This document shows positions 45,131 through 52,668 of a stretch of DNA of 64,000 nt, piece after piece. The notes under the pieces are model-generated. The model did not search any database. It was given only the letters and a program-made list of their open reading frames with translations, and was not told where the DNA came from. The stretch is from assembly GCF_023573145.1 (NCBI RefSeq), contig NZ_CP097635.1:2294001-2358000 (forward strand). Direction: 5' to 3'. The DNA comes from Aquincola tertiaricarbonis. GTDB taxonomy: Bacteria > Pseudomonadota > Gammaproteobacteria > Burkholderiales > Burkholderiaceae_C. How positions within the stretch are numbered: position 1 is the first letter of the stretch; the number at the start of each line of letters is the position of its first letter. Both the position numbers and the translations under genes were made by a program.

Positions 45131-45499
45131 TCACGCGGCTGCTTCTGTCAGCGGCGGTGGTAGCACCGGCCGCACTTCCACGCTGCCGGCCGACGCACAC
45201 GGCGCCCGGGCTGCCCACTCCAGCGCCACGTCCAGCGTGGGCACGTCGACAACGAAGTAGCCGCCCAGGTGCTCGTGAGCGTCGGCGATGGGGCCGTCCT
45301 GCACCTGGCGCTTGCCGCTCACCACCCGAACCCGCGTTCCGGTGCGCGGGTGCAACAGGCCATGGCCGCTCCTGGCGCAGCCGCTGGCAAACATGGCCAT
45401 GACGTAGCTGTTCCAGGCACCCCAGTAAGCGGCGTCGGCGGCGTCATCTCGGCGGCCGGCTTCGGCGGTGGACTCGTTGAAGATCAGCATGAATTGCAT
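45131..45499 (-). CDS. YCII-related (DGPF domain) protein, copy B
   Basis: This 122-residue paralogue of copy A starts MQFMLIFNESTAEAGRRDD, carries QVQDGPIADAHEHLGGYFVV, and ends in the shared segment APCASAGSVEVRPVLPPP. DGPF is changed to DGPI, the notable difference in the signature. AAGGAG lies before the ATG at 45499. It is first in the run YCII-YCII-sigma, 121 bases upstream of copy A. It is divergent from a methyltransferase gene starting at 45768. Function is inferred only from family and context. Confidence 0.88.
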   Translation of the reverse strand: MQFMLIFNESTAEAGRRDDAADAAYWGAWNSYVMAMFASGCARSGHGLLHPRTGTRVRVVSGKRQVQDGPIADAHEHLGGYFVVDVPTLDVALEWAARAPCASAGSVEVRPVLPPPLTEAAA

Positions 45500-45767
45500 T
45501 CGGGTTCTCCTTCGGCGGCCCGCGCACCGTGCGCGTTCCTGACATGGAGATGCGCGGCCGGGCGCCTGATCGACAGCGGAAGAAAAAAACTTCTGCACCG
45601 CCTGCGGAGGTCTTGCGCGCGCTGGCCCACAGGCCTGCGCCGATCGAGCCGACCCAGAGAGGTTGAATGCGCCAACGAATGAGGGGTCAGCCTGCCACCC
45701 CAGGTGGCGTACGCTGCCTGCAAACGTGACCGTGTGTGCGTCCCCAGCGTCGCCAACTGTTGTGGCC

Positions 45768-46712
45768 ATGAACCCCCAAAACGCCAGTCGAACTGCCGTG
45801 GTGGCTTGCCTCAGCCGAGCGATCCACACACGCACCGACCCGCTGGTGATCCACGCAGATCCCTGGGGCGACCGGCTCTTTTCCGCGGCCACGTGGCACA
45901 AGGTCTACCAGTTCGCGCGCATGGGAAATCCGCAGCTGCCCGAGGTGGCAGACGAGGCCGTGGTTCGATCGGCGGTCAGCATGGGCCTGCGGCGCGGCCC
46001 GGCGTACCCGAACATGATCGTCCGTTCCCGCTATGCCGAAGACGCGCTGCATGTGGCCGCAGCGCTTGGCATCCGCCAGTACGTCCTGCTCGGGGCCGGG
46101 TTCGACAGCTATGCCTTGCGGATGCCGTCGCCCGAGGTCGCATCCGTCACTGAAATCGACCATCCGGCCACGCAGTCGGTCAAGCAGCACTGCATCGCCC
46201 AGGCGGGCGTCACCTTGCCCGGTGCGGTCCGCTTCGTCGCCGCCGATCTGTCCACACAGGATTTGGCGGCGGTGCTGGCGCCCTCGCTGCCAGATCCGCG
46301 GGCGCCAGCGTTCTTCTCCTGGCTGGGGGTCACCATGTACCTGTCCGAGGAGGCCAACCTGAAGACGCTTCGCGCCGTGGCTGCCACGGCGGCCCCTGGC
46401 AGCGAGCTGGTCTTCGAGTACGTGGACCAGCGCTTCTTCGACGCCCACCGCGCATTGACCGAGGCGGAAAGCGCCTTGAAGCAGACCTTGCTGGCGCTGG
46501 GCGAGCCCTGGATCTGCGGCTTCGATCCCGCGCAGCTGCCAGACGTGCTGGCCTCGGCCGGCTGGTCGCTGCTGGAAGACGTGGCCGATACCGCGCTGGT
46601 CGAACGGTACGACCCCCAAGGCCTGAACGGCATGAAGCCCTGGGGCCTGGGCCGGCTGGCGCGGGTGCGGGTGCGGGTGCATGTGGGGGTGAGTGGGCCC
46701 GGCGCTGCGTGA
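45768..46712 (+). CDS. Class I SAM-dependent methyltransferase (leucine carboxyl methyltransferase-like)
   Basis: This 314-residue protein belongs to the LCM/TIGR00027-type methyltransferase family. The SAM-binding motif is YVLLGAGFDSYALRM, followed by the acidic VTEIDHPATQSVKQ and later FFSWLGVTMYLSEEANLKTL. The substrate in bacteria is unknown. The start at 45768 (MNPQNASRTAVVACLSR) matches where conservation begins. The C-terminus ends in an unusual RVRVRVHVGV run coded by a six-base tandem repeat GGGTGC around 46664-46680, probably slippage-prone. Its neighbours are the YCII/ECF cluster (divergent) and lrp (downstream, 76 bases). Confidence 0.87.
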   Translation: MNPQNASRTAVVACLSRAIHTRTDPLVIHADPWGDRLFSAATWHKVYQFARMGNPQLPEVADEAVVRSAVSMGLRRGPAYPNMIVRSRYAEDALHVAAALGIRQYVLLGAGFDSYALRMPSPEVASVTEIDHPATQSVKQHCIAQAGVTLPGAVRFVAADLSTQDLAAVLAPSLPDPRAPAFFSWLGVTMYLSEEANLKTLRAVAATAAPGSELVFEYVDQRFFDAHRALTEAESALKQTLLALGEPWICGFDPAQLPDVLASAGWSLLEDVADTALVERYDPQGLNGMKPWGLGRLARVRVRVHVGVSGPGAA

Positions 46713-46788
46713 GCCCGCGCTGCGGTGCGGCCCCGGCCGCAGGCGCCTGGGCCCGAACGGCACCCGCCCTGCGTTACCCTCCGCGCCC

Positions 46789-47214
46789 ATGAAGATGGAC
46801 GACACCGACCGGCAGCTGATCGCCTTGCTGCGGCAGGACGCACGCATGACGGTGGCCACGCTGGCCGCCAAGCTGCGGGTGTCGCGCGGCACGGTGACCA
46901 ACCGGCTGCGCAAGCTGGAAGATGCGCAGGTGATCGTCGGCTACACCGTGCAGCTGCGGCCGGATGTGGAGCCCAACCTGATCCGCGCCTGGACCAGCGT
47001 GCTGGTGGAGGGCAACCAGTCGCGTGCCGTGATCGCCAGCCTGCTGGGTGAGCCGGGCGTGCAGGCGCTGCACGACACCAACGGCCGCTGGGACCTGCTG
47101 GTGGAGCTGCGGGCCGAGACCATGGCTGACCTGTCGAAGGTGCTGGAACGGGTGCGGCTGATCAAGGGCATCGCCAATACCGAAACCAGCATCCTGCTGG
47201 CCAGCTACCGCTGA
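46789..47214 (+). CDS. Lrp/AsnC family transcriptional regulator
   Basis: This 141-residue regulator has an N-terminal helix-turn-helix (DDTDRQLIALLRQDARMTVA, AKLRVSRGTVTNRLRKLEDA) and a C-terminal ligand-binding RAM domain (VQALHDTNGRWDLLVELRAE, RVRLIKGIANTETSILLASY). Family members sense amino acids. It is ten bases upstream of an ornithine-cyclodeaminase-family gene, and another lies convergent beyond, so regulation of ornithine, proline or related amino-acid metabolism is likely. Confidence 0.92.
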   Translation: MKMDDTDRQLIALLRQDARMTVATLAAKLRVSRGTVTNRLRKLEDAQVIVGYTVQLRPDVEPNLIRAWTSVLVEGNQSRAVIASLLGEPGVQALHDTNGRWDLLVELRAETMADLSKVLERVRLIKGIANTETSILLASYR

Positions 47215-47224
47215 AGGGGTGGCA

Positions 47225-48178
47225 ATGAAGATCCTGGACGCCGACGCCACCCGCCAGGCCCTGCCGTTCGAGCGGCTGATTCCGGCGCTGCGCACGATGT
47301 TCGCGGCTGGCTGCGAAGTGCCGCGCCGCCACGTGCATGCGGTGGGCGGTGGGCCCGAGGCGGGCGGTTTCACCTCGCTGTTGATGCCGGCCTGGAATGC
47401 GCAGCACTACGGCATCAAGACCATCAACATCGCGCCCGGCAACGCCGCCCGCGGTCTGCCGGGGTTGCATGCGGTGTACCAGTTGTTCGATGCCGTCACC
47501 GGCGTGCCGCTGGCGCTGCTGGATGGCGACGAGATCACCGCGCGCCGCACGGCCGCGGCTTCGGCGCTGGCGGCTTCCTTCATCGCACCGCCTGAGGCCG
47601 GCCGCCTGCTGGTGGTGGGTGCGGGCCGCGTGGCTCGCCTGCTGCCGGCGGCCTATGCCGCGGTGCGGCCTTTGCGCCAGGTGCGGGTGTGGGCACGCAG
47701 CGCGGCGGCGGCGCAGGCGCTGGCCGCCGACTGGCGTGCGCAAGGCGTGCCGGCCGAGCCGGTGGACGACCTGGCCGCCGCCGTGCAGCAGTCCGACCTG
47801 GTGAGTTGCGCCACGCTGGCGACGGCGCCGGTGGTGCAGGGCGCCTGGCTGCAGCCCGGCAGCCACCTCGACCTGATCGGCAGCTTCACGCCCGCGATGC
47901 GCGAGGCCGACGACGCCTGCTTCGCCGGTGCCGCGCTGTACGTGGACACCGAAGAGGCGATGGAGAAAAGCGGCGACCTGCTGGGCCCGATGTCGCGCGG
48001 CGTGTTCAGCGCCGCCGACGTGCGCGGCACGCTGGCCACGCTGTGCCGCGGCGCGGCCGGTGAGCCCGGTTCAGTGGTGCAGCGCGATGCCGGCCAGCGC
48101 AGCGTCTTCAAGTCGGTGGGCACCGCGCTGGAAGACCTGGCCGCCGCCGTGCTGGCGCTGCAAACCGTCAGCGGCTGA
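47225..48178 (+). CDS. Ornithine cyclodeaminase / mu-crystallin family protein (imine-reductase type)
   Basis: This 317-residue NAD(P)-dependent enzyme has the family motifs LLDGDEITARRTAAASALAA, the dinucleotide-binding loop LLVVGAGRVARLLPA, and LIGSFTPAMREADDACFAGA. Members of this shorter group are often delta-1-pyrroline-2-carboxylate reductases or amino-acid dehydrogenases rather than true cyclodeaminases; which one applies is open. ATG at 47225 is preferred over GTG at 47219 because AGGGG is placed five bases before the ATG. It follows lrp by ten bases. Its last 108 bases are antisense to the 3' end of the second family member. Confidence 0.88.
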   Translation: MKILDADATRQALPFERLIPALRTMFAAGCEVPRRHVHAVGGGPEAGGFTSLLMPAWNAQHYGIKTINIAPGNAARGLPGLHAVYQLFDAVTGVPLALLDGDEITARRTAAASALAASFIAPPEAGRLLVVGAGRVARLLPAAYAAVRPLRQVRVWARSAAAAQALAADWRAQGVPAEPVDDLAAAVQQSDLVSCATLATAPVVQGAWLQPGSHLDLIGSFTPAMREADDACFAGAALYVDTEEAMEKSGDLLGPMSRGVFSAADVRGTLATLCRGAAGEPGSVVQRDAGQRSVFKSVGTALEDLAAAVLALQTVSG

Positions 48179-49255
48179 GTCGGCCGCCACGTCGGCCCCG
48201 CCGGCCAGCAGGCCGAACAAGTCCTTGGGATCGTCCTGCTGCGGCACCAGCTGCAGCACGCTGCCCAGGCCCAGCCGGGCCGCCGCATCCCGCACGAAGC
48301 ACAGCGCCGAATAGTCCTCCAGCGCAAAGCCGACCGAGTCGAACAGCGTCACCTGCGCGGCATCGCGCCGGCCGGGCTGTTGGCCGGCCAGCACCTGCCA
48401 CAGCTCGGTCACGGCAAAGTCGGCCGGCATCTGCTGGATCTCGCCTTCGATGCGGCTTTGCGGCTCGAACTCGACGAACACCGCCGCCTGCTGCAGCACG
48501 CCGGGGTGCAGCTCGGTCTTGCCCGGGCAGTCGCCGCCCACGGCATTGAGGTGCATGCCGGGCTCGATCATCTCGGGCGTCAGGATGGTGGCGTTGGTCT
48601 TGTCCGCCGTCACCGTGGTCACGATGTCGGCGCCGCGCACGGCCTCGGCGGTGCTGGCACACACCTGCAGCGTCAGGCCCTGGCCGGCCAGGTTGGCCAC
48701 CAGCTTGGCGGTGGCCTGCGGGTCGGTGTCAAACAGGCGCAACGTGGTGATGCCCAGCAGGTCGCGGAAGGCCAGCGCCTGGAACTCGCTTTGCGCGCCG
48801 TTGCCGATCAGCGCCATCACGCGGCTGCCCGGCCGGGCCAGCTCGCGGGCGGCCACGGCCGACATGGCGGCGGTGCGCACGGCGGTGGTGAGGGTCAGCT
48901 CCGACAGCAGCCGGGGCACGCCGGTGGCCACGTCGGCCAGCAGGCCGAAGGCCATCACCGTGGGCAGGCCGTGGCGGGTGTTGAGCGGATGGCCATTGAC
49001 GTACTTGAACGCGAAGTTCACGGCGTCGGCAATGGGCATCAGCTCGATCACGCCGTCGCGCGAGTGGGCGGCGACGCGGGCGGTCTTGTCGAAGCTGGGC
49101 CAGCGCAGGAAGTCGGCCTCGATGCGCTCGGCCACGCCGGCGATGAAGGCGGGCAGGCCCAGCCGGTGCACGAGTTGCACCATGTCTTGCACTGACAGGT
49201 AGGTGGTACGGGTGTCCGCCTGGCCGGCGGTGGCTTGTCTCTGAGAGCCGTTCAT
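48071..49255 (-). CDS. Ornithine cyclodeaminase
   Basis: This 394-residue protein is predicted to convert L-ornithine to L-proline and ammonia with NAD. Motifs are VIELMPIADAVNFAFKYVNG, TAVRTAAMSAVAARELARPG, the NAD loop MALIGNGAQSEFQALAFRDL, and NAVGGDCPGKTELHPGVL with the Asp expected for catalysis. The last 35 or so residues extend past the usual end and lie antisense to the other family member (48071-48178). ATG at 49255 is the likely start. The promoter region holds a GCCAGATT/AATCTGGC inverted repeat at 49326-49348. Confidence 0.9.
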   Translation of the reverse strand: MNGSQRQATAGQADTRTTYLSVQDMVQLVHRLGLPAFIAGVAERIEADFLRWPSFDKTARVAAHSRDGVIELMPIADAVNFAFKYVNGHPLNTRHGLPTVMAFGLLADVATGVPRLLSELTLTTAVRTAAMSAVAARELARPGSRVMALIGNGAQSEFQALAFRDLLGITTLRLFDTDPQATAKLVANLAGQGLTLQVCASTAEAVRGADIVTTVTADKTNATILTPEMIEPGMHLNAVGGDCPGKTELHPGVLQQAAVFVEFEPQSRIEGEIQQMPADFAVTELWQVLAGQQPGRRDAAQVTLFDSVGFALEDYSALCFVRDAAARLGLGSVLQLVPQQDDPKDLFGLLAGGADVAADSAADGLQRQHGGGQVFQRGAHRLEDAALAGIALHH

Positions 49256-49322
49256 GATTTTTGTGGGTAGTAACGGGGCTTTCAGTGTCAGACAGCTGGT
49301 TGACAGGCGGAAGCGTCAATCC

Positions 49323-49359
49323 TGTGCCAGATTGGCGCTGAATCTGGCGTTGTGCCAGA
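49323..49359. promoter_or_regulatory. Operator-like cluster upstream of ornithine cyclodeaminase
   Basis: GCCAGATT-N7-AATCTGGC (49326-49348) is a perfect 8-bp inverted repeat. TGTGCCAGA occurs at 49323-49331 and again at 49351-49359. The cluster is 68-104 bases upstream of the ornithine cyclodeaminase start and also upstream of the 30-residue peptide gene on the other side. The neighbouring Lrp protein is one candidate binder. Confidence 0.5.
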
Positions 49360-49429
49360 ACCGCCTGACTTTCTGACAGCGGCCCGCCTTTTGCCAAATG
49401 ACACGCCAACGATGAGAAAGGAGCACACG

Positions 49430-49522
49430 ATGAGTCAACCCTGGCTTCCGATCTGGCTGCTGGGGGCGCCCCTGGTGATGGGCGTGATCGAATGGATCCG
49501 CACGCCGAAGGTGCGCCGCTGA
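49430..49522 (+). CDS. 30-residue hydrophobic membrane peptide upstream of the BLUF gene
   Basis: A complete small frame encodes 30 residues beginning MSQPWLPIWLLGAPLVMGVI and ending KVRR: a single hydrophobic helix with a basic C-terminal tail. A strong ribosome-binding site AAAGGAG (49417-49423) is six bases before the ATG, better than any site for the following BLUF gene. The BLUF start at 49492 lies inside this frame, so the two are probably translationally coupled. Topology would place the basic tail in the cytoplasm. I know of no named family. Confidence 0.65.
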   Translation: MSQPWLPIWLLGAPLVMGVIEWIRTPKVRR

Positions 49523-49995
49523 ACCCGGCACCACCGCCGCCTGGCGCGGCACCCGCCCTGCACCGTGTCTTCTACGTGAGCCGGTGCAGGGCTTCCACCA
49601 CAGAACTGGACGTGCGCCGGCTGTTCGACAGCTCGCTGCGCAACAACCGTGAACGTGCCATCACCGGCGTGCTCGTGCACACGGGTGGCCATTTCGCCCA
49701 GGTGATCGAAGGGCCGGCGCCCGCGGTGCTGAGCACCATGGCCGTGATCGAGGCCGATACCCGGCACGAGGCGGTGGCGCGGCTGCTGCAGGGCAGGCTG
49801 CACCGCCGGCAGTTCAATCGGTGGTCGGTGCGTTGGCAGGCTGCGCCCGGTGCCGATGACCTGCTGGCGGCCGTGCTGCAGGAACCGGTGGTGCCGCCCG
49901 CACGCGCCCACCGGCTGCTGCGCACCCTGTTCGTCGAGCCGCCAGGCGCGGGCGCGCCAGATCAGGCCAGCTTCAACGGCGCCCGGAACTCATAG
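49492..49995 (+). CDS. BLUF domain blue-light sensor protein
   Basis: This 167-residue single-domain BLUF protein (FAD-based blue-light sensing) carries the key residues: Tyr28 (RVFYVSRC), Asn51/Asn52 (SSLRNNRERAITGVL), Gln70 (GGHFAQVIEGP) and Trp111 (QFNRWSVRW). The family element IEADTRHEAV is also present. A Pro/Ala-rich leader of 20 residues precedes the fold, and about 45 residues follow it. The start at 49492 lies within the preceding 30-residue peptide gene. Its 3' end overlaps by 34 bases the convergent OmpR-type regulator. No enzymatic output domain is attached, so it must act through a partner protein. Confidence 0.88.
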   Translation: MDPHAEGAPLNPAPPPPGAAPALHRVFYVSRCRASTTELDVRRLFDSSLRNNRERAITGVLVHTGGHFAQVIEGPAPAVLSTMAVIEADTRHEAVARLLQGRLHRRQFNRWSVRWQAAPGADDLLAAVLQEPVVPPARAHRLLRTLFVEPPGAGAPDQASFNGARNS

Positions 49996-50672
49996 CCCAC
50001 GCGGGCCACGGCGTGCACGGGCGCCGGCCAGCGGCTGGCCTGCTCGATGCGGCGGCGCAGCCGGTACAGCATGGCCTGCAGCGCGTTGTCCATCTCGCCC
50101 GCCTGCTCGCCCCACAGCTGCTGCAGCAATTCGCGCCGTTCCACCCGGTGGCGCGGCGCCTGGGCCAGGATGCGCATCACCACCAGCTCGCTGGCGCTGA
50201 GCACGACGCGTGTGCCATCGGGCGTCAGCAGGCAGTGGCCTTCCGGCTGCAGCGTCCAAGGCAGGTCCACGGGCAGGGCCGCGCGCACCGTCTGCGCGGA
50301 CTGCTGGGCGCAGCGGCGCTGCACCGCCCGCACCGCGGCCAGCACATGCGCGGCGGGGGCGGACAGCGGCAGCACGATGTCGGCCCCGGCGTCCAGCGCA
50401 GCCGGCAGCTCGGCCTGCGGCCGCCGTGACAGGGCCACGATGCCGGCGTCGGTGCGCTGTCGCAGCACCTTCATCAAGGCGATGCCGCCGATGCCACGCT
50501 GTCGCGTCTGCACCAGGTACAGCGGGTGGCCGAAGGCATGGGGCGACAGCAGAAACTCGTCACTGTCGGCCCAGCACATCCAGCGCTCCGCTGGCAGGTC
50601 GGCGGCGGGCGTTTGAGGGCCCAGCCACGCAACGGGCAGAGGGTCTGGATCAACAGGGGCAGAAGTCGACAT
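49962..50672 (-). CDS. OmpR-type DNA-binding regulator with degenerate receiver domain
   Basis: This 236-residue protein has a receiver-like N-terminal half (about 10-125; [40 protein letters not shown]) and a winged-helix OmpR/PhoB domain (about 140-232; [43 protein letters not shown]). At the strand where a phosphorylatable Asp is expected the sequence reads PLYLVQ, and the acidic pocket is not conserved. It is therefore probably a pseudo-receiver not controlled by phosphorylation. No kinase is adjacent. It is convergent with the BLUF gene and divergent from a chemoreceptor, with a palindrome between. Confidence 0.82.
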   Translation of the reverse strand: MSTSAPVDPDPLPVAWLGPQTPAADLPAERWMCWADSDEFLLSPHAFGHPLYLVQTRQRGIGGIALMKVLRQRTDAGIVALSRRPQAELPAALDAGADIVLPLSAPAAHVLAAVRAVQRRCAQQSAQTVRAALPVDLPWTLQPEGHCLLTPDGTRVVLSASELVVMRILAQAPRHRVERRELLQQLWGEQAGEMDNALQAMLYRLRRRIEQASRWPAPVHAVARVGYEFRAPLKLA

Positions 50673-50807
50673 CCGGGAACTCCCAAGACTGCGGACGGCG
50701 CGCATTCGCGGCGGCTCACCATACCGCAGGAAAAGCATTCCGGACTTGCAAGTGGTGCGGCAAAAACGCCTGTCCACTTCGCGTGCAGAAGTCACGTTTC
50801 GTCAGCA

Positions 50808-50825
50808 TGACGTCATATATGACGT
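50808..50825. promoter_or_regulatory. TGACGT direct repeat / 16-bp palindrome in the regulator-chemoreceptor promoter
   Basis: TGACGT at 50808-50813 is repeated at 50820-50825, and ACGTCATATATGACGT (50810-50825) is a perfect 16-bp palindrome. It lies between the divergent pseudo-receiver regulator (start 50672) and the chemoreceptor (start 50884). OmpR-type proteins often bind hexamer direct repeats spaced about one helical turn, so it may be that regulator's operator. Confidence 0.6.
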
Positions 50826-50883
50826 AACCGAGCGCTACGAGTTACGCCGATATCTTGAGTCTGACTTCTTACTCACGCAATTG

Positions 50884-52455
50884 ATGAACACGTTGAATAT
50901 GAGCATCCGGGCCAGGCTTTTGTTGTCGTTCGGGCTGCTGGCGCTTGGCCTCTTGGCAGTCTCGGTGCTGGCACTGCATGCGCTGGGGCTGTCGAACCAC
51001 GCCTTCCGCCACTTCCTGGCCGGCGCCAATCTGCGCGCGCAGACGGCCGCGCGCATCCATGAAGCGGTGGATGCGCGGGCCGTGGCCGCCCGCAACCTGG
51101 TGCTGCTGACCGATGCGCAGGACCGTGCCACCGAAAAGGCCGCCGTGCTGGCCGCCCATGCCGACGTGACGGCGCAGTTGGCGCGCCTGCAGTCGCTGAC
51201 GGCCGAGGCCGACGATGCAACGCCGCAGCTGCGCGCGCTGACCGAGGACATCGCCCGCGTGGAGCAGCGCTACGGGCCGGTGGCGCTGGCCATCGTGGAC
51301 CTGGCGCTGGCGGACCGGCGCGATGATGCCATCTCCCGCATGAATGCCGAATGCCGGCCGCTGCTGGCCGAGTTGCTCAAGGCCACCAATGCCTATGCCG
51401 GCGCGGCGGCCGAACAGGTGCGCCAGCTCACGGCCGAGGCCGATGCGCAGCATGCCCGCTGGCGCACGCTGCTGGCGGTGGCCTGCGCGCTGGCCTTCAT
51501 CGCGGCGGCCACCGCGGGCTGGCTGATCGCCCGCAGCCTCTCGCGCGCCCTGGGGGCAGAGCCGGCCGATCTGTGCCGTGCCGCGCAGCAGGTGGCCGCG
51601 GGCAACCTGCTGCCCATCGCCAGTGCCGACACCGCGCCCACGGGCAGCGCGCTGGCCTCGCTGCATGCCATGCAGGCCAGCCTGGCCCGCATCGTGGCCC
51701 AGGTGCGCGACAGCTCCCACGCCATCGCCACCGGCACCGCGCACATCGCCACCGGCAATGCCGACCTGAGCCAGCGCACCGAGGAGCAGGCCTGCAGCCT
51801 GCAGCAGACCGCTGCCTCGATGGAGCAGCTCACGGCCACCGTGCAGCTCAATGCCGAGACGGCCCGCCAGGCCACGCAGCTGGCTACGCAGGCCAGCGCC
51901 GTGGCCCGAGAAGGCGGCGAGGTGGTGGGCCGCGTGGTGCACACCATGGGCGAGATCAGCGCCGCCAGCCAGCGCATCACCGACATCATCGGCGTGATCG
52001 ATGGCCTGTCGTTCCAGACCAACCTGCTGGCGCTCAACGCGGCGGTGGAGGCCGCCCGCGCCGGCGAGCAGGGCCGCGGCTTTGCGGTGGTGGCCAGCGA
52101 GGTGCGCACGCTGGCCCAGCGCAGTGCCGAGGCGGCGCGCGAGATCAAGGCCTTGATCGCCGACAGCGCTGGCAAGGTGGAGGCGGGCAGCCGCGAGGTG
52201 GGCCACGCCGGGCGCACGATGGACGAGATCGTGGCCCAGGTGGGCCAGGTCAGCCGGCTGATCGGCGAGATCCAGGCCGCCACGCAGGCGCAGAGCCAGG
52301 GCATCGGGCAGGTGGGCGTGGCCGTCAGCCAGCTCGACGAGGTGACCCAGCGAAATGCCGCGCTGGTGGACCGCAGCGCCACCGCCGCCGATGGCGTGAG
52401 CCGCCAGGCCGAGCGCCTGGTGCAAGCGGTGGGTGTGTTCCAGCTGGCGGCATAG
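50884..52455 (+). CDS. Methyl-accepting chemotaxis protein
   Basis: This 523-residue receptor resembles the one at 32012. It has a membrane helix at about 11-33 ([20 protein letters not shown]) and a helical periplasmic domain. The second helix is near 196-216 ([20 protein letters not shown]), with the signalling tip [20 protein letters not shown] followed by [16 protein letters not shown]. The periplasmic domain differs from that of the other receptor, so a different signal is expected. ATG at 50884 is used; ATG at 50899 is an alternative. It is followed by a strong terminator at 52507. Its position beside a BLUF protein hints at, but does not prove, a role in light-directed behaviour. Confidence 0.93.
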   Translation: MNTLNMSIRARLLLSFGLLALGLLAVSVLALHALGLSNHAFRHFLAGANLRAQTAARIHEAVDARAVAARNLVLLTDAQDRATEKAAVLAAHADVTAQLARLQSLTAEADDATPQLRALTEDIARVEQRYGPVALAIVDLALADRRDDAISRMNAECRPLLAELLKATNAYAGAAAEQVRQLTAEADAQHARWRTLLAVACALAFIAAATAGWLIARSLSRALGAEPADLCRAAQQVAAGNLLPIASADTAPTGSALASLHAMQASLARIVAQVRDSSHAIATGTAHIATGNADLSQRTEEQACSLQQTAASMEQLTATVQLNAETARQATQLATQASAVAREGGEVVGRVVHTMGEISAASQRITDIIGVIDGLSFQTNLLALNAAVEAARAGEQGRGFAVVASEVRTLAQRSAEAAREIKALIADSAGKVEAGSREVGHAGRTMDEIVAQVGQVSRLIGEIQAATQAQSQGIGQVGVAVSQLDEVTQRNAALVDRSATAADGVSRQAERLVQAVGVFQLAA

Positions 52456-52506
52456 CGCAGGGGCTCGGCCGGCCCACCACCGCCGGCCGGCGCGGCGGCC
52501 GCCACT

Positions 52507-52537
52507 AGGGCTTCCCCTCATCGGGAAGCCCTTTTTT
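52507..52537 (+). terminator. Strong intrinsic terminator after the chemoreceptor gene
   Basis: A perfect 10-bp stem AGGGCTTCCC (52507-52516) / GGGAAGCCCT (52523-52532) with loop CTCATC runs straight into a T-run ending at 52537. It is among the clearest intrinsic terminators in the window and separates the chemoreceptor from the permease operon. Confidence 0.92.
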
Positions 52538-52557
52538 GTGCTTGATTGCACTCAGCT

Positions 52558-52569
52558 TTTGTATACAAA
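52558..52569. promoter_or_regulatory. GntR-type operator TTTGTATACAAA
   Basis: This is a perfect 12-bp palindrome 99-110 bases upstream of the permease start, next to AT-rich promoter-like sequence. TTGTATACAA-like palindromes are typical targets of FCD-class GntR regulators, and such a regulator is the third gene of this operon (55064-55822). Confidence 0.65.
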
Positions 52570-52668
52570 TATCGCATGCGCTGCCGACTGGCACGCATCG
52601 GCGGCCCGGCCCTGTGCTGCGGTTCCGGCCGGACACCTCCGCCGTCCTTCCTATTCGAGGAGCGATCC

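Noticed and set aside
46660..46690. GGGTGC tandem repeat as a phase-variation tract
   Set aside because: Only three full units at the extreme 3' end of the methyltransferase; unit length six keeps the frame, so on/off switching is not expected.
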